From assembly GCA_009912235.1 (NCBI GenBank), contig WNDS01000001.1, positions 620,001 through 684,000 on the forward strand: 64,000 bases of DNA. Reading direction: 5' to 3'. Made by a program: the position numbers and the translations under genes. Under the pieces are notes generated by a model. It was not told the DNA's origin, did no database searches, and saw only the letters and a program-made list of their open reading frames with translations. Source of the DNA: Stenotrophomonas maltophilia. Its GTDB lineage: Bacteria > Pseudomonadota > Gammaproteobacteria > Xanthomonadales > Xanthomonadaceae. Of this stretch, positions 20,497 through 30,902 are shown one piece after another; position 1 is the stretch's first letter; every line of letters begins with the position of its first letter.

Positions 20497-21224
20497 GCCA
20501 GCGCCTCGCCCAGGTCCATGCGCTGTTCCAGCAGCGCCTTGCCGAGGATGGCACCGCCGCAGCCGGCCGCGCGCGCTTCGGCCACGTCGGCCACATCGCG
20601 GATGCCACCGGAGGCCTGCACCGCCACGCCCGGCAGCAGCGCCGACAGGTGGGCGTACAGGCTGATGTTGGGGCCGGCCAGCATGCCGTCGCGGGCAATG
20701 TCGGTGCACAGCAGGTGCTGCATGCCGGCCTGCGCATAGCGCAGCGCCAGCGCATCGAGCGTTACCCCGGCATCTTCGGTCCAGCCGTGCACCGGCAGCT
20801 GCCACTGGCCCTGCGCATCCTGGCGGGCGTCCAGCGCAATGGTGATGCGCCCGGCGCCGAACTCGTCCAGCCAGCCCAGCACTTCATCGGGGCGGCGCAC
20901 CGCCAGCGAGCCGACCACCACGCGGTTGGCGCCGGCATCGAGAATGCGGGCGACGTCGTCACGACCACGCACGCCGCCACCGGTCTGCACCTGCAGCGGC
21001 GTATGCTTGCGGATCGCCGCCAGCAGCGGCGCCAAGGTGTAGCCGCCGGCGCGTGCCGCATCCAGGTCGACCAGATGCATCCACTGCGCGCCCTGCGCGG
21101 CAAAGGCCTGCGCGCGCGGCAGCGGATCGTCACCATAGGAGGTTTCCTGCGCGTAGTCGCCCTGGCGCAGCCGCACCACGCGGCCTTCGCGGATATCCAG
21201 TGCGGGGTAGACGGTGAAGCTCAT
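20490..21224 (-). CDS. hisA: ProFAR isomerase (HisA)
   Basis: A 244-residue TIM barrel that isomerises ProFAR to [24 protein letters not shown] gives the first catalytic Asp near residue 10, and [11 protein letters not shown] near residue 128 the second. Phosphate loops [11 protein letters not shown] and [11 protein letters not shown] are present. The ATG at 21224 overlaps the hisH stop as ATGA; longer upstream reading has no HisA similarity. Confidence 0.97.
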   Translation of the reverse strand: MSFTVYPALDIREGRVVRLRQGDYAQETSYGDDPLPRAQAFAAQGAQWMHLVDLDAARAGGYTLAPLLAAIRKHTPLQVQTGGGVRGRDDVARILDAGANRVVVGSLAVRRPDEVLGWLDEFGAGRITIALDARQDAQGQWQLPVHGWTEDAGVTLDALALRYAQAGMQHLLCTDIARDGMLAGPNISLYAHLSALLPGVAVQASGGIRDVADVAEARAAGCGGAILGKALLEQRMDLGEALAC

Positions 21225-21823
21225 GCAGCGGTGCCCTCGAGGAAATTGCGCAGCATCTGTGAACCGGTATCGCCGGAACGTTCGGGGTGGAACTGGGCAC
21301 CGAAACAGCGCCCCTGCTCGACCACTGCCGTGAACAGGCCGCCGTGGTCGCAGGCGGCCACGGTGTGCGCGTTCAATGGCGCGGCATAGCTGTGCACGAA
21401 GTAGGCGCTGGCGCGTTCCGGCACGTCCTTCAGCAGCAGCGAGGGACGCAGCGGCAGCAGCCGGTTCCAGCCCATGTGCGGCACGCGGATGCCACAGGCC
21501 GGCACCAGCTTGCGCACGGTGCCGGGAATCAGGCCCAGCGCATCCACGCCGGTTTCCTCGGAGCGCTCGAACAGCAGCTGCATGCCCAGGCAGATGCCCA
21601 TCAGCGGTACTTCCAGGCGACGCAGCGGCTCCACCAGCCCCTGCGCATGCAGGCGCTGCATGCCCGGTGCCGCGGCACCGACGCCGGGCAGGATCACCCG
21701 CTGCGCGCCGACCAGGCCGTCGGCATCGCGCACCAGGCGCACCGTGGCGCCCAGGCGCTCCAGCGCGTAACGCACCGAGCCGAGGTTGGCACCACCGGCA
21801 TCGATCAGCGCGACATCGCTCAC
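21221..21823 (-). CDS. hisH: Imidazole glycerol phosphate synthase glutaminase subunit
   Basis: A 200-residue class-I glutamine amidotransferase that feeds ammonia to His[19 protein letters not shown] opens the protein. The nucleophile is in [15 protein letters not shown] (Cys near residue 77), and the His-Glu pair is in [10 protein letters not shown] near the end. The start is GTG at 21823, overlapping the hisB stop (GTGA). Confidence 0.96.
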   Translation of the reverse strand: MSDVALIDAGGANLGSVRYALERLGATVRLVRDADGLVGAQRVILPGVGAAAPGMQRLHAQGLVEPLRRLEVPLMGICLGMQLLFERSEETGVDALGLIPGTVRKLVPACGIRVPHMGWNRLLPLRPSLLLKDVPERASAYFVHSYAAPLNAHTVAACDHGGLFTAVVEQGRCFGAQFHPERSGDTGSQMLRNFLEGTAA

Positions 21824-22893
21824 AGCGCCCTCTTGGTGCTCGGCAACGCCGTGCCCTGCCGCGCCAGCGCCGGGCGCAGTGCACGTGCCAGCGCCTTGAA
21901 GCAGGCTTCCACCTTGTGGTGATCGTTGTCGCCGCGCACCTGCAGGTTGAGGTTCAGGCCGCTGGCATCGCACAGCGAACGGAAGAAGTGCGGCACCAGC
22001 TCGGTTGGCATGTCGCCCACGCGCTCACGCTTGAACTCCCCTTCGAACACAAAATACGGGCGGCCGCTGAAATCCAGCGCGGCGCTGGCCAGGGTCTCGT
22101 CCATCGGCAGGGTGAAGCCATAGCGGCCGATGCCGCGCTTGTCACCCAGCGCCTCGCGCAGCGCCTGGCCCAGCGCCAACCCGGTGTCTTCAATCGTGTG
22201 GTGCTCATCGATGTGCAGGTCACCCTCGGCCTGGATGTCCAGCGCGAAGCCGCCGTGCTTGCCGATCTGTTCCAGCATGTGGTCGAAGAACGGCAGGCCA
22301 GTGTGGATGCGCGCGTCGCCGGCACGGTCCAGATCCAGTTCGACGCGGATCTTCGTTTCCTTGGTATTGCGCCGGACCACGGCGGTGCGCGGTGCATCGG
22401 CCAGCGCGTGGGCAATGCCGGGCCAGTCCCACTCGCCACCGAACTGCTCGGTGCGCAGCTGGAAGCCACGGATGTTGAGGTTCTCGGCGAACTGCAGGTC
22501 GGTGATGCGGTCGCCGACCATGCCCGAGCGTGCCCAGTCGATGCTGCGGTCCTGCAGGTAGGCGGTCATCAGGCCGATGCCTGGCTTGCGGGTGGGCGCA
22601 TTGTCCTGCGGCCAGCTGCAGTCCACCAGCACGTCACGGAAGGTGATGCCCTGGCTTTCGAAGATCTGCAGCATCAGGTCGTTGGGGCCATCGAAGCTGG
22701 CGCGCGGGTAGCTCTCGCTGCCGAGGCCATCCTGGTTGGTGACGATGACGAACTGGTAGCCGGCGTCGCGCAGCTTCAGCAGCGCCGGGATCACCTGCGG
22801 CACGAAGCGCAGTTTTTCGTAGGCGTCGATCTGGAAGTCGGCTGGCTCCTCGATGAGGGTGCCGTCGCGGTCGATGAACAGGATGGGGGTCAT
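21820..22893 (-). CDS. hisB: Bifunctional histidinol-phosphatase / imidazoleglycerol-phosphate dehydratase
   Basis: A 357-residue fusion. The N-terminal HAD phosphatase has [12 protein letters not shown] with the two catalytic Asp, [12 protein letters not shown] and [13 protein letters not shown]. The dehydratase domain begins near residue 165 with [11 protein letters not shown] and has the metal-binding [20 protein letters not shown] and [15 protein letters not shown] motifs. It catalyses steps 6 and 8 of the pathway. It overlaps hisC and hisH by 4 bp each. Confidence 0.97.
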   Translation of the reverse strand: MTPILFIDRDGTLIEEPADFQIDAYEKLRFVPQVIPALLKLRDAGYQFVIVTNQDGLGSESYPRASFDGPNDLMLQIFESQGITFRDVLVDCSWPQDNAPTRKPGIGLMTAYLQDRSIDWARSGMVGDRITDLQFAENLNIRGFQLRTEQFGGEWDWPGIAHALADAPRTAVVRRNTKETKIRVELDLDRAGDARIHTGLPFFDHMLEQIGKHGGFALDIQAEGDLHIDEHHTIEDTGLALGQALREALGDKRGIGRYGFTLPMDETLASAALDFSGRPYFVFEGEFKRERVGDMPTELVPHFFRSLCDASGLNLNLQVRGDNDHHKVEACFKALARALRPALARQGTALPSTKRAL

Positions 22894-23984
22894 GCAGCAG
22901 CCCTCCGGGCCGACAAGGCCGCGAGCACGCGGTCGTTTTCTTCGGGGCTGCCGATGCTGATGCGCAGGGCATCGCCCAGCTGCGGCGCGGCGCGCTGGTC
23001 ACGCACCACCACGCCGGCGGCCAGCAGCGTGTCGAACGCGGCCTGCGCATCGGCGAAACGCACCAGCAGGTAGTTGCCGGCCGAACGGTACACGCGGCGC
23101 ACGCCGGGCAGGCCCGGCAACGCGGCGAACAGGCGGTCGCGCTCGGTGATGACCGTGGCCACGCGCTCGGCGGTGCGCGCCAGTGCCGCCGGCTGCAGGG
23201 CCTGCACAGCCAGCTCGGCGCAGGGGGTCGGCACCGGGTATGGGGCCTGGCAGCGGCGCAGCACAGCAATCAGTTCCGGTGCGGCAATCAACGTGCCGAT
23301 GCGCGCCGCGGCCAGTGCGTGCGCCTTGGACAAGGTACGCAGCACGGCGACGTTGGCGTGTGCAGCCAGCAGCGTGGTGGCCGAGGCGCGCTGTGCGTAC
23401 TCGACGTAGGCCTCATCGACCACCACCAGGGCCTGCCCACGCAGCGCGATGGCCACGCGTTCGATCTCGGCCAGACCGATATCGCTGCCGGCCGGATTCG
23501 ACGGCGCGCACAGGAACACCAGCTTGGCGCCCTGCGCCTGTGCCGTGTCGATGACCGCGTCGATATCCGCGCGCAGGCCATCCTCGCCATCCACCAGCGG
23601 CACGTCGATCAGCGGCGCACCCTGCAACCGCGCGCACACCGCGTACATGCCGAACACCGGCGAGGTCACCAGCACACCGTCGCGGCCGGGCACGCACAGG
23701 GCGCGCACCAGCAGGTCGATGGCCTCGTCGCTGCCATGGCCGACCAGCAGCTGCTGCGGCTGCACGCCATACAGCGCCGCCAGCCCTTCACGCAGTGCCA
23801 AGGGTTGCGGCTCCGGGTAGCGTCGGCTGCTGCCGGTGCTGTCGGCCGGGTTGGCCCAGGCCGATTCGTTGGCGTTCAACCAGACCTCACCCTGCACTGC
23901 CGCGCTGCGCGCCGAGCTGTAACCGGCGAAAGCCTGCAGGTCCGGGCGCACCAGCGCCAGCACGTCATCAATGCCGGTGCTCAT
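22890..23984 (-). CDS. hisC: Histidinol-phosphate aminotransferase
   Basis: A 364-residue fold-type-I PLP enzyme. Substrate-side [13 protein letters not shown] is near residue 34 and [21 protein letters not shown] near residue 53. [15 protein letters not shown] forms the phosphate cup, VDEAYVEY holds the cofactor Asp/Tyr, and the Schiff-base Lys is in [14 protein letters not shown]. It makes L-histidinol phosphate from imidazole-acetol phosphate. Start and stop overlap the neighbours by 4 bp. Confidence 0.96.
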   Translation of the reverse strand: MSTGIDDVLALVRPDLQAFAGYSSARSAAVQGEVWLNANESAWANPADSTGSSRRYPEPQPLALREGLAALYGVQPQQLLVGHGSDEAIDLLVRALCVPGRDGVLVTSPVFGMYAVCARLQGAPLIDVPLVDGEDGLRADIDAVIDTAQAQGAKLVFLCAPSNPAGSDIGLAEIERVAIALRGQALVVVDEAYVEYAQRASATTLLAAHANVAVLRTLSKAHALAAARIGTLIAAPELIAVLRRCQAPYPVPTPCAELAVQALQPAALARTAERVATVITERDRLFAALPGLPGVRRVYRSAGNYLLVRFADAQAAFDTLLAAGVVVRDQRAAPQLGDALRISIGSPEENDRVLAALSARRAAA

Positions 23985-25276
23985 GCCACGGCCTCCATGC
24001 GCAGGGCCACCGCACGTTCGTGTGCATCCAGGCCTTCGGCGCTGGCAATGATACGCGCGCAGCCGCCGATCGCGGCCAGGCCGGCAGCGCTGGCGCTCTG
24101 CACGCTGATCAGGTTCTGGAAGCTGGCAACGCTGACGCCACTGTAGGCACGCGCGGCACCGGCGGTGGGCAGCACGTGATTGGTACCACTGCAGTAGTCA
24201 CCCAGTGCTTCAGGGGTGTAGTCGCCGAGGAACACCGAGCCGGCGGCCTGCACCTGGCCCAGCCAGCCGCGCGGTTCGCGCAGGGCCAGGATCAGGTGTT
24301 CGGGGGCGTAGCGGTTGCTGATCGCAAAGGCCTGATCCAGCGTGTCCACCTGGATCAGGCGCGAGGCCGACAGGGCCTGGCGTGCGATCTCCTGGCGCGG
24401 CAGCAGCGCCACTTGGCGCTCCACTTCCGCTTCGACCGCCGCCAGCATCGCCGCATCGTCGGTCAGCAGCAGCACCTGCGAATCCGGGCCGTGCTCGGCC
24501 TGCGACAGCAGGTCGGCGGCCAGGAAGGCCGCATTGGCACCGGCATCGGCGATGACCAGCACTTCCGAAGGACCGGCCGGCATGTCGATGGCGGCGGCGC
24601 CGTCCTGCGCGACCTGCTGCTTGGCCTCGGTGACGAAACTGTTGCCCGGCCCGAACAGCTTGTCGCAGGCGGGAATGCTGGCCGTGCCATAGGCCATCGC
24701 GGCGATGGCCTGGGCACCACCCAGCTTGAACACGCGCTGCACGCCGGTCAGGCGCGCGGCCACCAGCACCGCCGGGTCGGCCGTGCCATCGGCACGCGGC
24801 GGCGTGCACAGCACCACCTGCGGGCACCCGGCCAGCTGCGCGGGAACGCCAAGCATCAGCGCGGTGGACGGCAGCGGTGCGCTGCCAGCCGGCACGTACA
24901 GGCCGACGCGACCGATCGGCCGCAGCATGCGTTCGCAGACCACGCCGGGCGCGGTTTCCACCGCATAGCCCTGCCCCATGCCGGCCTTGTGGAAGCGCGT
25001 GATGCGTTCGGCCGCTTCAACCATGGCCTGGCGCAGCGCAGCCGGCACGGCGGCTTCGGCGGCGGCGAATTCGGCGTCGCTCACTTCGAACGTAGGCAGT
25101 GCCACGCCATCGAAGCGAGCGGTGATGGCGCGCAGCGCGTCATCACCCTGTGCCCGCACCTGCGCGATCAGCGCGGCCACGGCATCGCGGGTCTGCTGTG
25201 CCACGGTCTGCACCGGGCGGGTCAGCGCCGCACTGCGTGCGGCTTCATCAAGGTGTGACCAGATCAGGCGATTCAT
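23981..25276 (-). CDS. hisD: Histidinol dehydrogenase
   Basis: A 431-residue Zn-dependent dehydrogenase for the last two oxidations to histidine. [12 protein letters not shown] marks the NAD region. [14 protein letters not shown] and [13 protein letters not shown] are family signatures, [15 protein letters not shown] carries the metal-site Gln/His, and YAPEHLIL the catalytic Glu-His. [14 protein letters not shown] lies near the end. I chose the ATG at 25276, which overlaps the hisG stop and gives the usual length. Confidence 0.97.
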   Translation of the reverse strand: MNRLIWSHLDEAARSAALTRPVQTVAQQTRDAVAALIAQVRAQGDDALRAITARFDGVALPTFEVSDAEFAAAEAAVPAALRQAMVEAAERITRFHKAGMGQGYAVETAPGVVCERMLRPIGRVGLYVPAGSAPLPSTALMLGVPAQLAGCPQVVLCTPPRADGTADPAVLVAARLTGVQRVFKLGGAQAIAAMAYGTASIPACDKLFGPGNSFVTEAKQQVAQDGAAAIDMPAGPSEVLVIADAGANAAFLAADLLSQAEHGPDSQVLLLTDDAAMLAAVEAEVERQVALLPRQEIARQALSASRLIQVDTLDQAFAISNRYAPEHLILALREPRGWLGQVQAAGSVFLGDYTPEALGDYCSGTNHVLPTAGAARAYSGVSVASFQNLISVQSASAAGLAAIGGCARIIASAEGLDAHERAVALRMEAVA

Positions 25277-26184
25277 GCCAGCGACCGCTCCACGCTCAGT
25301 ACCATCAGGCCCTGTGCGCCCGCGCGCTCCAGTTCTTCCATGCGCTGCCAGCTCAGCGGGCCGGGGCACATGGTCTGCAGGCGCAGCGCGCCACCGTCGG
25401 CGGGCAGCCGCACCAGCGGTTCGGCATCGGCCAGCAGGCGCGACAGTTCATCCACGCGGCCCTCTTCGGCGCGGAACATCAGCAGCTTGCGGTCCTGCAC
25501 CTGCACGATGCCATCCAGCCGGCGCAGCAGCATGGCGATCAGCCCCGCGCGTGCGTCGTCCGGCGTGCGCACGGCACCGGCCAGCACCGCTTCGCTGTCC
25601 AGCAGGCTGTGCACCGGCTTGAGCTGGTTGGCGCGCAGCGTGGCCCCGCTGGAAACCAGGTCGCAGATCAGTTCGGCGGTGCCCAGTCGCGGCGCGATTT
25701 CCACCGAACCGGACAGCTCAACCACCTGTGCCTGCACGCCCTCGCTGGCCAGCCACTGCTTGAGGATGGCCGGGTAGCTGGTGGCGATGCGGGTGCCGGC
25801 CAGCTGTGCCGGGCCCTGCCAGCCCCACTCTTCGGGCACGGCCAGCATCAGCCGGCACTGGCCGAAACCGAGGCCGCGCAGCGCCTGGTAGGCATCGGGC
25901 AGGGCGATCTGGCGGCGTGCGGCGGCCTGTTCGTCCAGCTCGTTGCGGCCAACGATGCCCAGGTCGCAGACGCCGTCGGCAATCAGGCCGGGGATGTCAT
26001 CGTCGCGCACCAGCAGCAGGTCCACCGGCAGCGATTCGCCGTAGCAGAACAGCTTGTCGCGGGTCGCGCGCCAGCTCAGGCCGCAGGCGCTGAGCAGGCT
26101 GCGGGCGGGCTCGGCCAAGCGCCCGTTCTTCTGGATGGCGATACGCAGCCGGTCGCGTGCCGGCGCTGTCTGGGTTGCACTCAT
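25273..26184 (-). CDS. hisG: ATP phosphoribosyltransferase, long form
   Basis: A 303-residue first enzyme of histidine synthesis. [19 protein letters not shown] opens the catalytic part, [23 protein letters not shown] and [14 protein letters not shown] follow, and [26 protein letters not shown] is the PRPP-binding signature. The last 80 or so residues are the ACT-like regulatory domain of long-form enzymes, which are feedback-inhibited by histidine and need no HisZ. The gene starts 34 bp after the yerC stop, so it is expressed from the yerC promoter unless a hidden promoter lies within yerC. Confidence 0.96.
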   Translation of the reverse strand: MSATQTAPARDRLRIAIQKNGRLAEPARSLLSACGLSWRATRDKLFCYGESLPVDLLLVRDDDIPGLIADGVCDLGIVGRNELDEQAAARRQIALPDAYQALRGLGFGQCRLMLAVPEEWGWQGPAQLAGTRIATSYPAILKQWLASEGVQAQVVELSGSVEIAPRLGTAELICDLVSSGATLRANQLKPVHSLLDSEAVLAGAVRTPDDARAGLIAMLLRRLDGIVQVQDRKLLMFRAEEGRVDELSRLLADAEPLVRLPADGGALRLQTMCPGPLSWQRMEELERAGAQGLMVLSVERSLA

Positions 26185-26218
26185 GGGGGAGGTCTCGAAG
26201 GTCGGAACGGGGCGCGGA

Positions 26219-26545
26219 TCAGCGCGAGACAAGGCGGTCGATGGCGGCGGCGTAGCCGCGATGGCCATGGTCGAGGGTGCGGGCGACGCGGCCGGTGGTG
26301 GTCACGCTGACGCCGGTGCGCTCGTGGATTTCGCGGTAGGGCACGCCCTGCTGCAGCAGGGGCACCACTTTCCAGCGGTCGGCCATGGCTTCCAGCTCGG
26401 CGGGGGTACAGAGGTCGCGCAGGAAGGCTTCGACCTGCGCGGGGTCGCGCAGGGCGGCAAAGGCCTGGGCCAGGGACGCCAGGTCGGCCTGGGGGTCTTT
26501 GGCGGCGATGTCGGGACGGGCTTTCACGGGGCGGATCTCTTGCAT
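26219..26545 (-). CDS. YerC/YecD-type TrpR-family repressor, first gene of the his operon
   Basis: A 108-residue all-helical protein. [51 protein letters not shown] is the Trp-repressor-like superhomeodomain with its helix-turn-helix; sequence pieces quoted here are [20 protein letters not shown] (about residues 42-61) and [20 protein letters not shown]. Relatives at the head of his operons have been predicted to repress histidine genes. The promoter just upstream carries a palindrome over its -10 box, which fits autoregulation. The ATG at 26545 was preferred over the TTG one codon earlier. The role as histidine repressor is inferred. Confidence 0.85.
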   Translation of the reverse strand: MQEIRPVKARPDIAAKDPQADLASLAQAFAALRDPAQVEAFLRDLCTPAELEAMADRWKVVPLLQQGVPYREIHERTGVSVTTTGRVARTLDHGHRGYAAAIDRLVSR

Positions 26546-26546
26546 C

Positions 26547-26595
26547 AATGTAATAGCGCGCTAGTACATTAGCGCATTCTTGCGCAGTGCGTCAA
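26547..26595 (-). promoter_or_regulatory. his operon promoter with overlapping palindromic operator
   Basis: On the minus strand, a -35 TTGACG (26590-26595) and a -10 TAATGT (26566-26571) are separated by 18 bp. A palindrome with perfect 6-bp arms GCGCTA/TAGCGC (26558-26575) covers the -10. A second, longer near-palindrome with arms AATGTAATAGCG/CGCTAGTACATT (26547-26570) overlaps it and runs to the yerC start codon. CTAG-bearing palindromes are the usual TrpR-type target. Confidence 0.7.
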
Positions 26596-26700
26596 ATCGT
26601 GGGGGTGGGGGTACGGCAGGGCTGCTGCCCTGCATCCGCAGAGGCCGGAGCAACGGCAAAACCTGGGTTACTGAGGGTTGGCGGGGTGTTGGCAGAGCCT

Positions 26701-26741
26701 GGGGTCAGATCCGTTTTCTGAAGGAAAACGGATCTGACCCC
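26701..26741. repeat. Perfect 17-bp inverted repeat
   Basis: Arms GGGGTCAGATCCGTTTT (26701-26717) and AAAACGGATCTGACCCC (26725-26741) with a 7-nt loop. It lies between the hisS-lipoprotein unit and the his promoter. The A/T run at the loop base, not after the stem, is unlike a terminator, so a dispersed REP-like hairpin is more likely. The rest of 26596-26841 holds no gene I can support. Confidence 0.7.
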
Positions 26742-26841
26742 TGAACGATGGACCCCGGAACGATGCACGGTCCTGCTCCGGAAACGGAAACGCCCTCCGG
26801 AGGGTGGGCGTTCTACTCTGGAATCAATGCGCTGGCGGCGC

Positions 26842-27138
26842 TCAGGGCTGGCAGCGGACCTCCGCCTGCAGCGCGCCGCGTCGCAGGCACTCCCCGAACA
26901 GGCTGCCCTGCCGGCTTGGCAGGGGCTGGAGGTTCTCCAGCGTCGCTGAGCCTGCCGGACACGTCTTAGTGGCCAGGGCCCGCAGGTCTGCTTCAAGCTG
27001 CGCGCGGTCGATCACATGGCAGCGATCGACCTGGAGCCGGTACTGCGCCGTTCCGATCCGGGCGCTGTGCAGCGCCGGATCGCTCTGGCATCCCGCCAGC
27101 AGGAGCACGCTCAGCGCTCCCGCGGCGGTCCGTATCAC
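26842..27138 (-). CDS. Small lipoprotein, hypothetical
   Basis: A 98-residue protein with a short signal peptide and lipobox LLLAGC (Cys near residue 17), so probably membrane-anchored. Four further Cys (DRCHV, KTCPAG, GECLRR, EVRCQP) suggest disulfides. Family not recognised. The start is GTG at 27138, overlapping the hisS stop as GTGA, so it is co-translated with hisS. Confidence 0.7.
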   Translation of the reverse strand: MIRTAAGALSVLLLAGCQSDPALHSARIGTAQYRLQVDRCHVIDRAQLEADLRALATKTCPAGSATLENLQPLPSRQGSLFGECLRRGALQAEVRCQP

Positions 27139-28532
27139 GCCATGACCTTCGACTGTTCCAGTTCAACCTGCAGGGTGCTGGCCAGGTCGTCGCGGGAGAC
27201 TTCGAACTGCTGCTCGCGCACCAGGTCCTTCACCGCCACCACGCCGCGCGCAAGTTCGTCTTCACCAGCCAGCACCACGAAGCGGATGCCGGCCTTGGCG
27301 GCGTACTGGAACTGCTTGCCGATCTTCTTCGGCTCCATCTGCACTTCGGTGTTGATGCCACCGCTGCGCAGGCGGCGGGCGATGTCCAGCGACTGCGCCA
27401 TGCCCTGCTCGTCCATCAGTGCCACCAGCGCCTGCACGCTGCTGGCTTCGATGCCGTCGATCAGGCCAGCTTCGCGCAGCTGCCAGAACAGGCGCGACAG
27501 GCCGATGGAGATGCCCACGCCCGGCAGTCTGGACTTGCTGTAGTGGCTGGCCAGGTCTTCATAGCGGCCGCCCGAACAGATCGAACCGATCTGCGGATGG
27601 TCGGTCAGGGTGGTCTCGTAGACGGTGCCGGTGTAGTAATCCAGGCCGCGGGCGATGGAGAAATTCAGGCAGTACGCGCTTTCCGGCACGCCCAGCGCCT
27701 GCACCAGCTGCAGCACTTCGCGCAGCTCGGCAACACCAGTGCGCAGGGTTTCCGACGACGCCGCGCCCTGCTCCAGTGCCGCCAGCTGGGCCAGCGCATC
27801 CTCATGACCCTGCGAGCGCACGGCGACGAAGGCCAGGATCTTCTCGACCTGTTCGGCCGGCACGTCGAAGCCCTCGCCCACCAGCGTCTCGCCCACGTAG
27901 TCGGGGCCGCGCTTGTCCAGCTTGTCCACTTCGCGCAGCACGGCCAGCTGGCGCTCGCCCTCGGCGATGCCCAGGCTTTCGAAGAAGCCACGCATCAGCT
28001 TGCGGTTGTTCAGCTGGATGCTGAAGGCGCCGATGCGCAGTTCGGCGAACACGGCGTGGATGACGGCCAGCACTTCGGCGTCATAGCGCACGCTCAGGCT
28101 GTCCTTGCCGATCACATCGATGTCGCACTGGTAGAACTCGCGGAAGCGGCCACGCTGGGCGCGCTCGCCGCGGTACACGCGCTGCATCTGGTAGCGGCGG
28201 AACGGGAAGGTCAGTTCGTGTTCGTGCTCGGCCACGTAGCGGGCCAGCGGCACGGTCAGGTCGAAGCGCAGCGCCATCTCCGGCAGCGAGCGGTCACCGG
28301 CTTCGGCGGCGTTGGCCAGCGCGCCGGTGGACTGCACGAAATACACCTGGCGCTCGGTCTCGCCACCGGACTTGGTCAGCAGCACATCGGACAGTTCGAA
28401 CACCGGCGTCTCCACCGGCAGGAACCCGAAGCGCTCGTAGTTGCGGCGGATGACGTCCAGCATGCGCTGGAACGCAATCTGCTCGCGCGGCAGCAGTTCC
28501 AGGGTGCCGGGCGGGGTACGAGGCTTGATCAC
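27135..28532 (-). CDS. hisS: Histidyl-tRNA synthetase
   Basis: A 465-residue class-II synthetase. Motif 1 region [13 protein letters not shown] lies near residue 36. Motif 2 is [20 protein letters not shown] with the [12 protein letters not shown] continuation. The histidine-specific [12 protein letters not shown] and [14 protein letters not shown] follow, then motif 3 [13 protein letters not shown]. The C-terminal anticodon-binding domain contains [16 protein letters not shown] chose GTG at 28532, which has AGGAG nine bases upstream and gives the normal N-terminus IKPRTPPGT; the frame is open a little further upstream without similarity. Confidence 0.96.
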   Translation of the reverse strand: MIKPRTPPGTLELLPREQIAFQRMLDVIRRNYERFGFLPVETPVFELSDVLLTKSGGETERQVYFVQSTGALANAAEAGDRSLPEMALRFDLTVPLARYVAEHEHELTFPFRRYQMQRVYRGERAQRGRFREFYQCDIDVIGKDSLSVRYDAEVLAVIHAVFAELRIGAFSIQLNNRKLMRGFFESLGIAEGERQLAVLREVDKLDKRGPDYVGETLVGEGFDVPAEQVEKILAFVAVRSQGHEDALAQLAALEQGAASSETLRTGVAELREVLQLVQALGVPESAYCLNFSIARGLDYYTGTVYETTLTDHPQIGSICSGGRYEDLASHYSKSRLPGVGISIGLSRLFWQLREAGLIDGIEASSVQALVALMDEQGMAQSLDIARRLRSGGINTEVQMEPKKIGKQFQYAAKAGIRFVVLAGEDELARGVVAVKDLVREQQFEVSRDDLASTLQVELEQSKVMA

Positions 28533-28670
28533 GGGAGCAACTCCTGCAGGAACGGAAACGTGGAGGGGGCGCACATTCTAGCCGGACTGGCCGGCGCAGG
28601 CCGTGCCGGGCGGGGCCGGACACGCCATGACGTATCATAGGCGGATGCCCCGCCCGCTCAATCCCGCTCT

Positions 28671-29423
28671 ATGACCCGCGCCCCCGGCACCCCGACCGCC
28701 AGCGCCGATGCTGCCCCTGCGGCCTGCGCGACGCTGGATTGCCTGCACTGCTCGGTCCGCCACCTGGCGGTCTGCTCGGCGCTGTCGCCGGACGAGGTGC
28801 AGGCCCTGGAACAGGTGACCGTGTCCCAGCAGCTGGCGATGGGTGCCACGCTGGCGCGCAGCGGTGAAGAGCGCCAGCATGTCTATACATTGACCGCCGG
28901 CGCGCTGCGCCTGGTGTGCACGCTGGCCGACGGCCGCCGCCAGATCAACGGGTTCGTGCTGCCCGGCGACTACCTTGGCCTGAGCGGCAGCGACCTGCAC
29001 CGGCAGGATATCGAAGCGATCGCCGACAGCCGCGTGTGCCGGGTGTCGCTGCCGCAGATGAAGGCATTGCGCATGCGCTACCCGCACCTGGAGCGCAAGC
29101 TGCTGCAGCGCGCCTGCCAGGAACTGGATGCGGCGCAGGACGCGGCGCTGGCCCTGGCCCGCCTGCAGCCGGCGGAAAAGCTGGCCGATTTCCTGCTGCG
29201 CCTGGCGGCGCGCGAGGCCCGGCTGGGCGGTAACGGCCTGCGCGTGTCGCTGCCGATGGGCCGTGGCGATATCGCCGACCATCTCGGCCTGACCATGGAA
29301 ACGGTCAGCCGCACCTTCACCAAGCTGCGCCAGCAGGCGCTGATCGCCCTGCCCCACCTGAACGTGGTGGAGATCCTCGACGAGGACGGCCTGCGTGCAC
29401 TGGCCGGCGAAAGCCTGGCCTGA
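28671..29423 (+). CDS. Fnr/Anr-type Crp-family regulator
   Basis: A 250-residue oxygen-sensing-type regulator. Four Cys occur in the N-terminal CATLDCLHCSVRHLAVC (about residues 18-34), arranged as expected for an Fe-S cluster. A cyclic-nucleotide-like beta-barrel follows, then a dimerisation helix (LERKLLQRACQELDAAQDAA). The DNA-binding helix MGRGDIADHLGLTMETVSRT carries the ExxSR recognition pattern of Fnr, which reads TTGAT-type half-sites. It is divergent from hisS. Whether it is the main anaerobic regulator of the organism cannot be told here. Confidence 0.87.
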   Translation: MTRAPGTPTASADAAPAACATLDCLHCSVRHLAVCSALSPDEVQALEQVTVSQQLAMGATLARSGEERQHVYTLTAGALRLVCTLADGRRQINGFVLPGDYLGLSGSDLHRQDIEAIADSRVCRVSLPQMKALRMRYPHLERKLLQRACQELDAAQDAALALARLQPAEKLADFLLRLAAREARLGGNGLRVSLPMGRGDIADHLGLTMETVSRTFTKLRQQALIALPHLNVVEILDEDGLRALAGESLA

Positions 29424-29435
29424 CGCCGCTGCGCT

Positions 29436-29458
29436 CGCCGGGCACGGCCCGGCGCTAC
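29436..29458 (-). repeat. SMAG-like GTAG palindromic repeat
   Basis: Minus-strand GTAGCGCCGGGCCGTGCCCG hairpin directly after the fnr-type gene. Its partner at 29553 is in the opposite orientation. Confidence 0.7.
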
Positions 29459-29460
29459 CC

Positions 29461-29550
29461 CGTTCGCTCACCTCCGGTCACGCATCCCGGCGCTCTCCCG
29501 TTCGCTGACCTCCGGTCACGCATCCCAGCGCTCCCTCGTTCGCTCGCCTT
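29461..29550. repeat. 38-bp tandem repeat, about 2.4 copies
   Basis: Units start at 29461, 29499 and 29537 with CGTTCGCTSACCTCCGGTCA (S is C or G); the third copy is cut short by the SMAG element. The tract is enclosed by two inverted SMAG elements, forming one compound repeat between two convergent genes. Confidence 0.7.
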
Positions 29551-29552
29551 CG

Positions 29553-29575
29553 GTAGCGCCGGGCCATGCCCGGCG
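29553..29575 (+). repeat. SMAG-like GTAG palindromic repeat
   Basis: GTAGCGCCGGGCCATGCCCG hairpin ending 9 bp before the thrC stop codon region. Opposite orientation to the copy at 29436. Confidence 0.75.
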
Positions 29576-29583
29576 GCATTTGC

Positions 29584-30873
29584 TCAACGCAGCAGCACCT
29601 CACGCAGCGCCGCGTAATCTGCCGGCACGGCTTCGGCGTGGGCCGGCCGCTGCAGCAGCGCCTGCAATGCCGGCGGCACTGGCACCGGCTGCCCGATCAG
29701 CGGCTCGACCACGCTCTCGAACTTGGCCGGGTGCGCGGTGGCCACCACCGCCCAGTCGCCCTTGGCGCCGCCGCTGCGCAGGTCCTGCAGCACCTTCACC
29801 GCCGTGGCCGTATGCGGGCAGACCACCTCGCCGTGGCTGGCGAACAGGCTGGCGATGGTCGCGCGGATTGCCACGTCATCCACCGCCTGCGCGCGGAACG
29901 CCGCACGCAGTTCGGCATCGTCGCCCTGGTAGAGCCAGCACAGGCGCTCGAAGTTGCTCGGTGCGCCCACGTCCATTGCATTGGCAACGGTGGCAATGCT
30001 GGCCGCAGGCTGGTATGCGCCGCCATTGAAGTACGCCGGCAGCACCGCGTTGGCATTGGTGGCCAGTACGATCTGCCCCAACGGCACGCCCAGTGCGCGC
30101 GCCAGCACCGCCGCCATCGCATTGCCCAGGTTGCCGGTGGGCACCACCAGGTTCAGCCGGCGCCCGTGCGCGGCGTGGTGCTGCAGGGCCGCGTGCGCGT
30201 AGTAGCTCATCTGCGGCAGCAGCCGGCCCAGGCTGATGCTGTTGGCCGAACTGAGCGGCACGCTGGCCTGCAGCTCCCGGTCGGCCAGAGCCTGCTTGAC
30301 CATCGCCTGGCAGTCGTCGAAGGCACCGGCCACGCGCAGTGCCTGGATGTTGCCGCCGAAGCAGCCCAGCTGATGCGCCTGGCGCGGCGAGACACGACCA
30401 TCGGGATACAGCACCACCACGCGCACGCCGGGCTGGCCATGGAATGCGGCGGCCACCGCCGCACCGGTATCGCCGGAGGTCGCAACGACAATCGTCAGCG
30501 GACGCGCCGCACCGGCCTGCAGGCGCGACAGCGTGCCGGCCAGGAAGCGCGCACCGATGTCCTTGAACGCTGCGGTGGGCCCATGGAACAGCTCCAGTAC
30601 ATGGTCACCGCGGGTGCCCAGCGCGCGCAGCGGCACCGGGAAATCGAAGGCGTCGCGGCAGATCTCCGGCAGCGCCGCAGCCAGTGCATCCCCGGCGAAG
30701 AACGGCGCCAGCAGTTCACTGGCAGTGGCGGCCAGGTCGGCACCGGCCTGCAGGCTGCGCGCCACCGGCAGCTGCGCCGGCACGTACAGCCCGCCATCGG
30801 GCGCCAATCCGGCTGCGATGGCCGCACTGATCGACACCGCCGGCGCCTGCCCGCGGGTAGAGACAAACGCCAT
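29584..30873 (-). CDS. thrC: Threonine synthase
   Basis: A 429-residue PLP enzyme that converts O-phosphohomoserine to threonine. The N-terminus MAFVSTRGQAPAVSISAAI and PDGGLYVPAQLP is typical. The PLP Lys is in HGPTAAFKDIGARFLAG; TIVVATSGDTGAAVAAAF and VVPTGNLGNAMAA bind the cofactor phosphate. I chose ATG at 30873 (AGGA ten bases upstream) over a GTG at 30909 that overlaps the thrB stop; both give the same frame. Confidence 0.95.
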   Translation of the reverse strand: MAFVSTRGQAPAVSISAAIAAGLAPDGGLYVPAQLPVARSLQAGADLAATASELLAPFFAGDALAAALPEICRDAFDFPVPLRALGTRGDHVLELFHGPTAAFKDIGARFLAGTLSRLQAGAARPLTIVVATSGDTGAAVAAAFHGQPGVRVVVLYPDGRVSPRQAHQLGCFGGNIQALRVAGAFDDCQAMVKQALADRELQASVPLSSANSISLGRLLPQMSYYAHAALQHHAAHGRRLNLVVPTGNLGNAMAAVLARALGVPLGQIVLATNANAVLPAYFNGGAYQPAASIATVANAMDVGAPSNFERLCWLYQGDDAELRAAFRAQAVDDVAIRATIASLFASHGEVVCPHTATAVKVLQDLRSGGAKGDWAVVATAHPAKFESVVEPLIGQPVPVPPALQALLQRPAHAEAVPADYAALREVLLR

Positions 30874-30902
30874 CGGTTCGGCGTCCTGACGAGGGGAAGG
30901 AT

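Noticed and set aside
26701..26741. Rho-independent terminator for the lipoprotein gene
   Set aside because: The gene ends at 26842 going left, so position fits, but there is no T-run after the stem on either strand; listed as a repeat instead.
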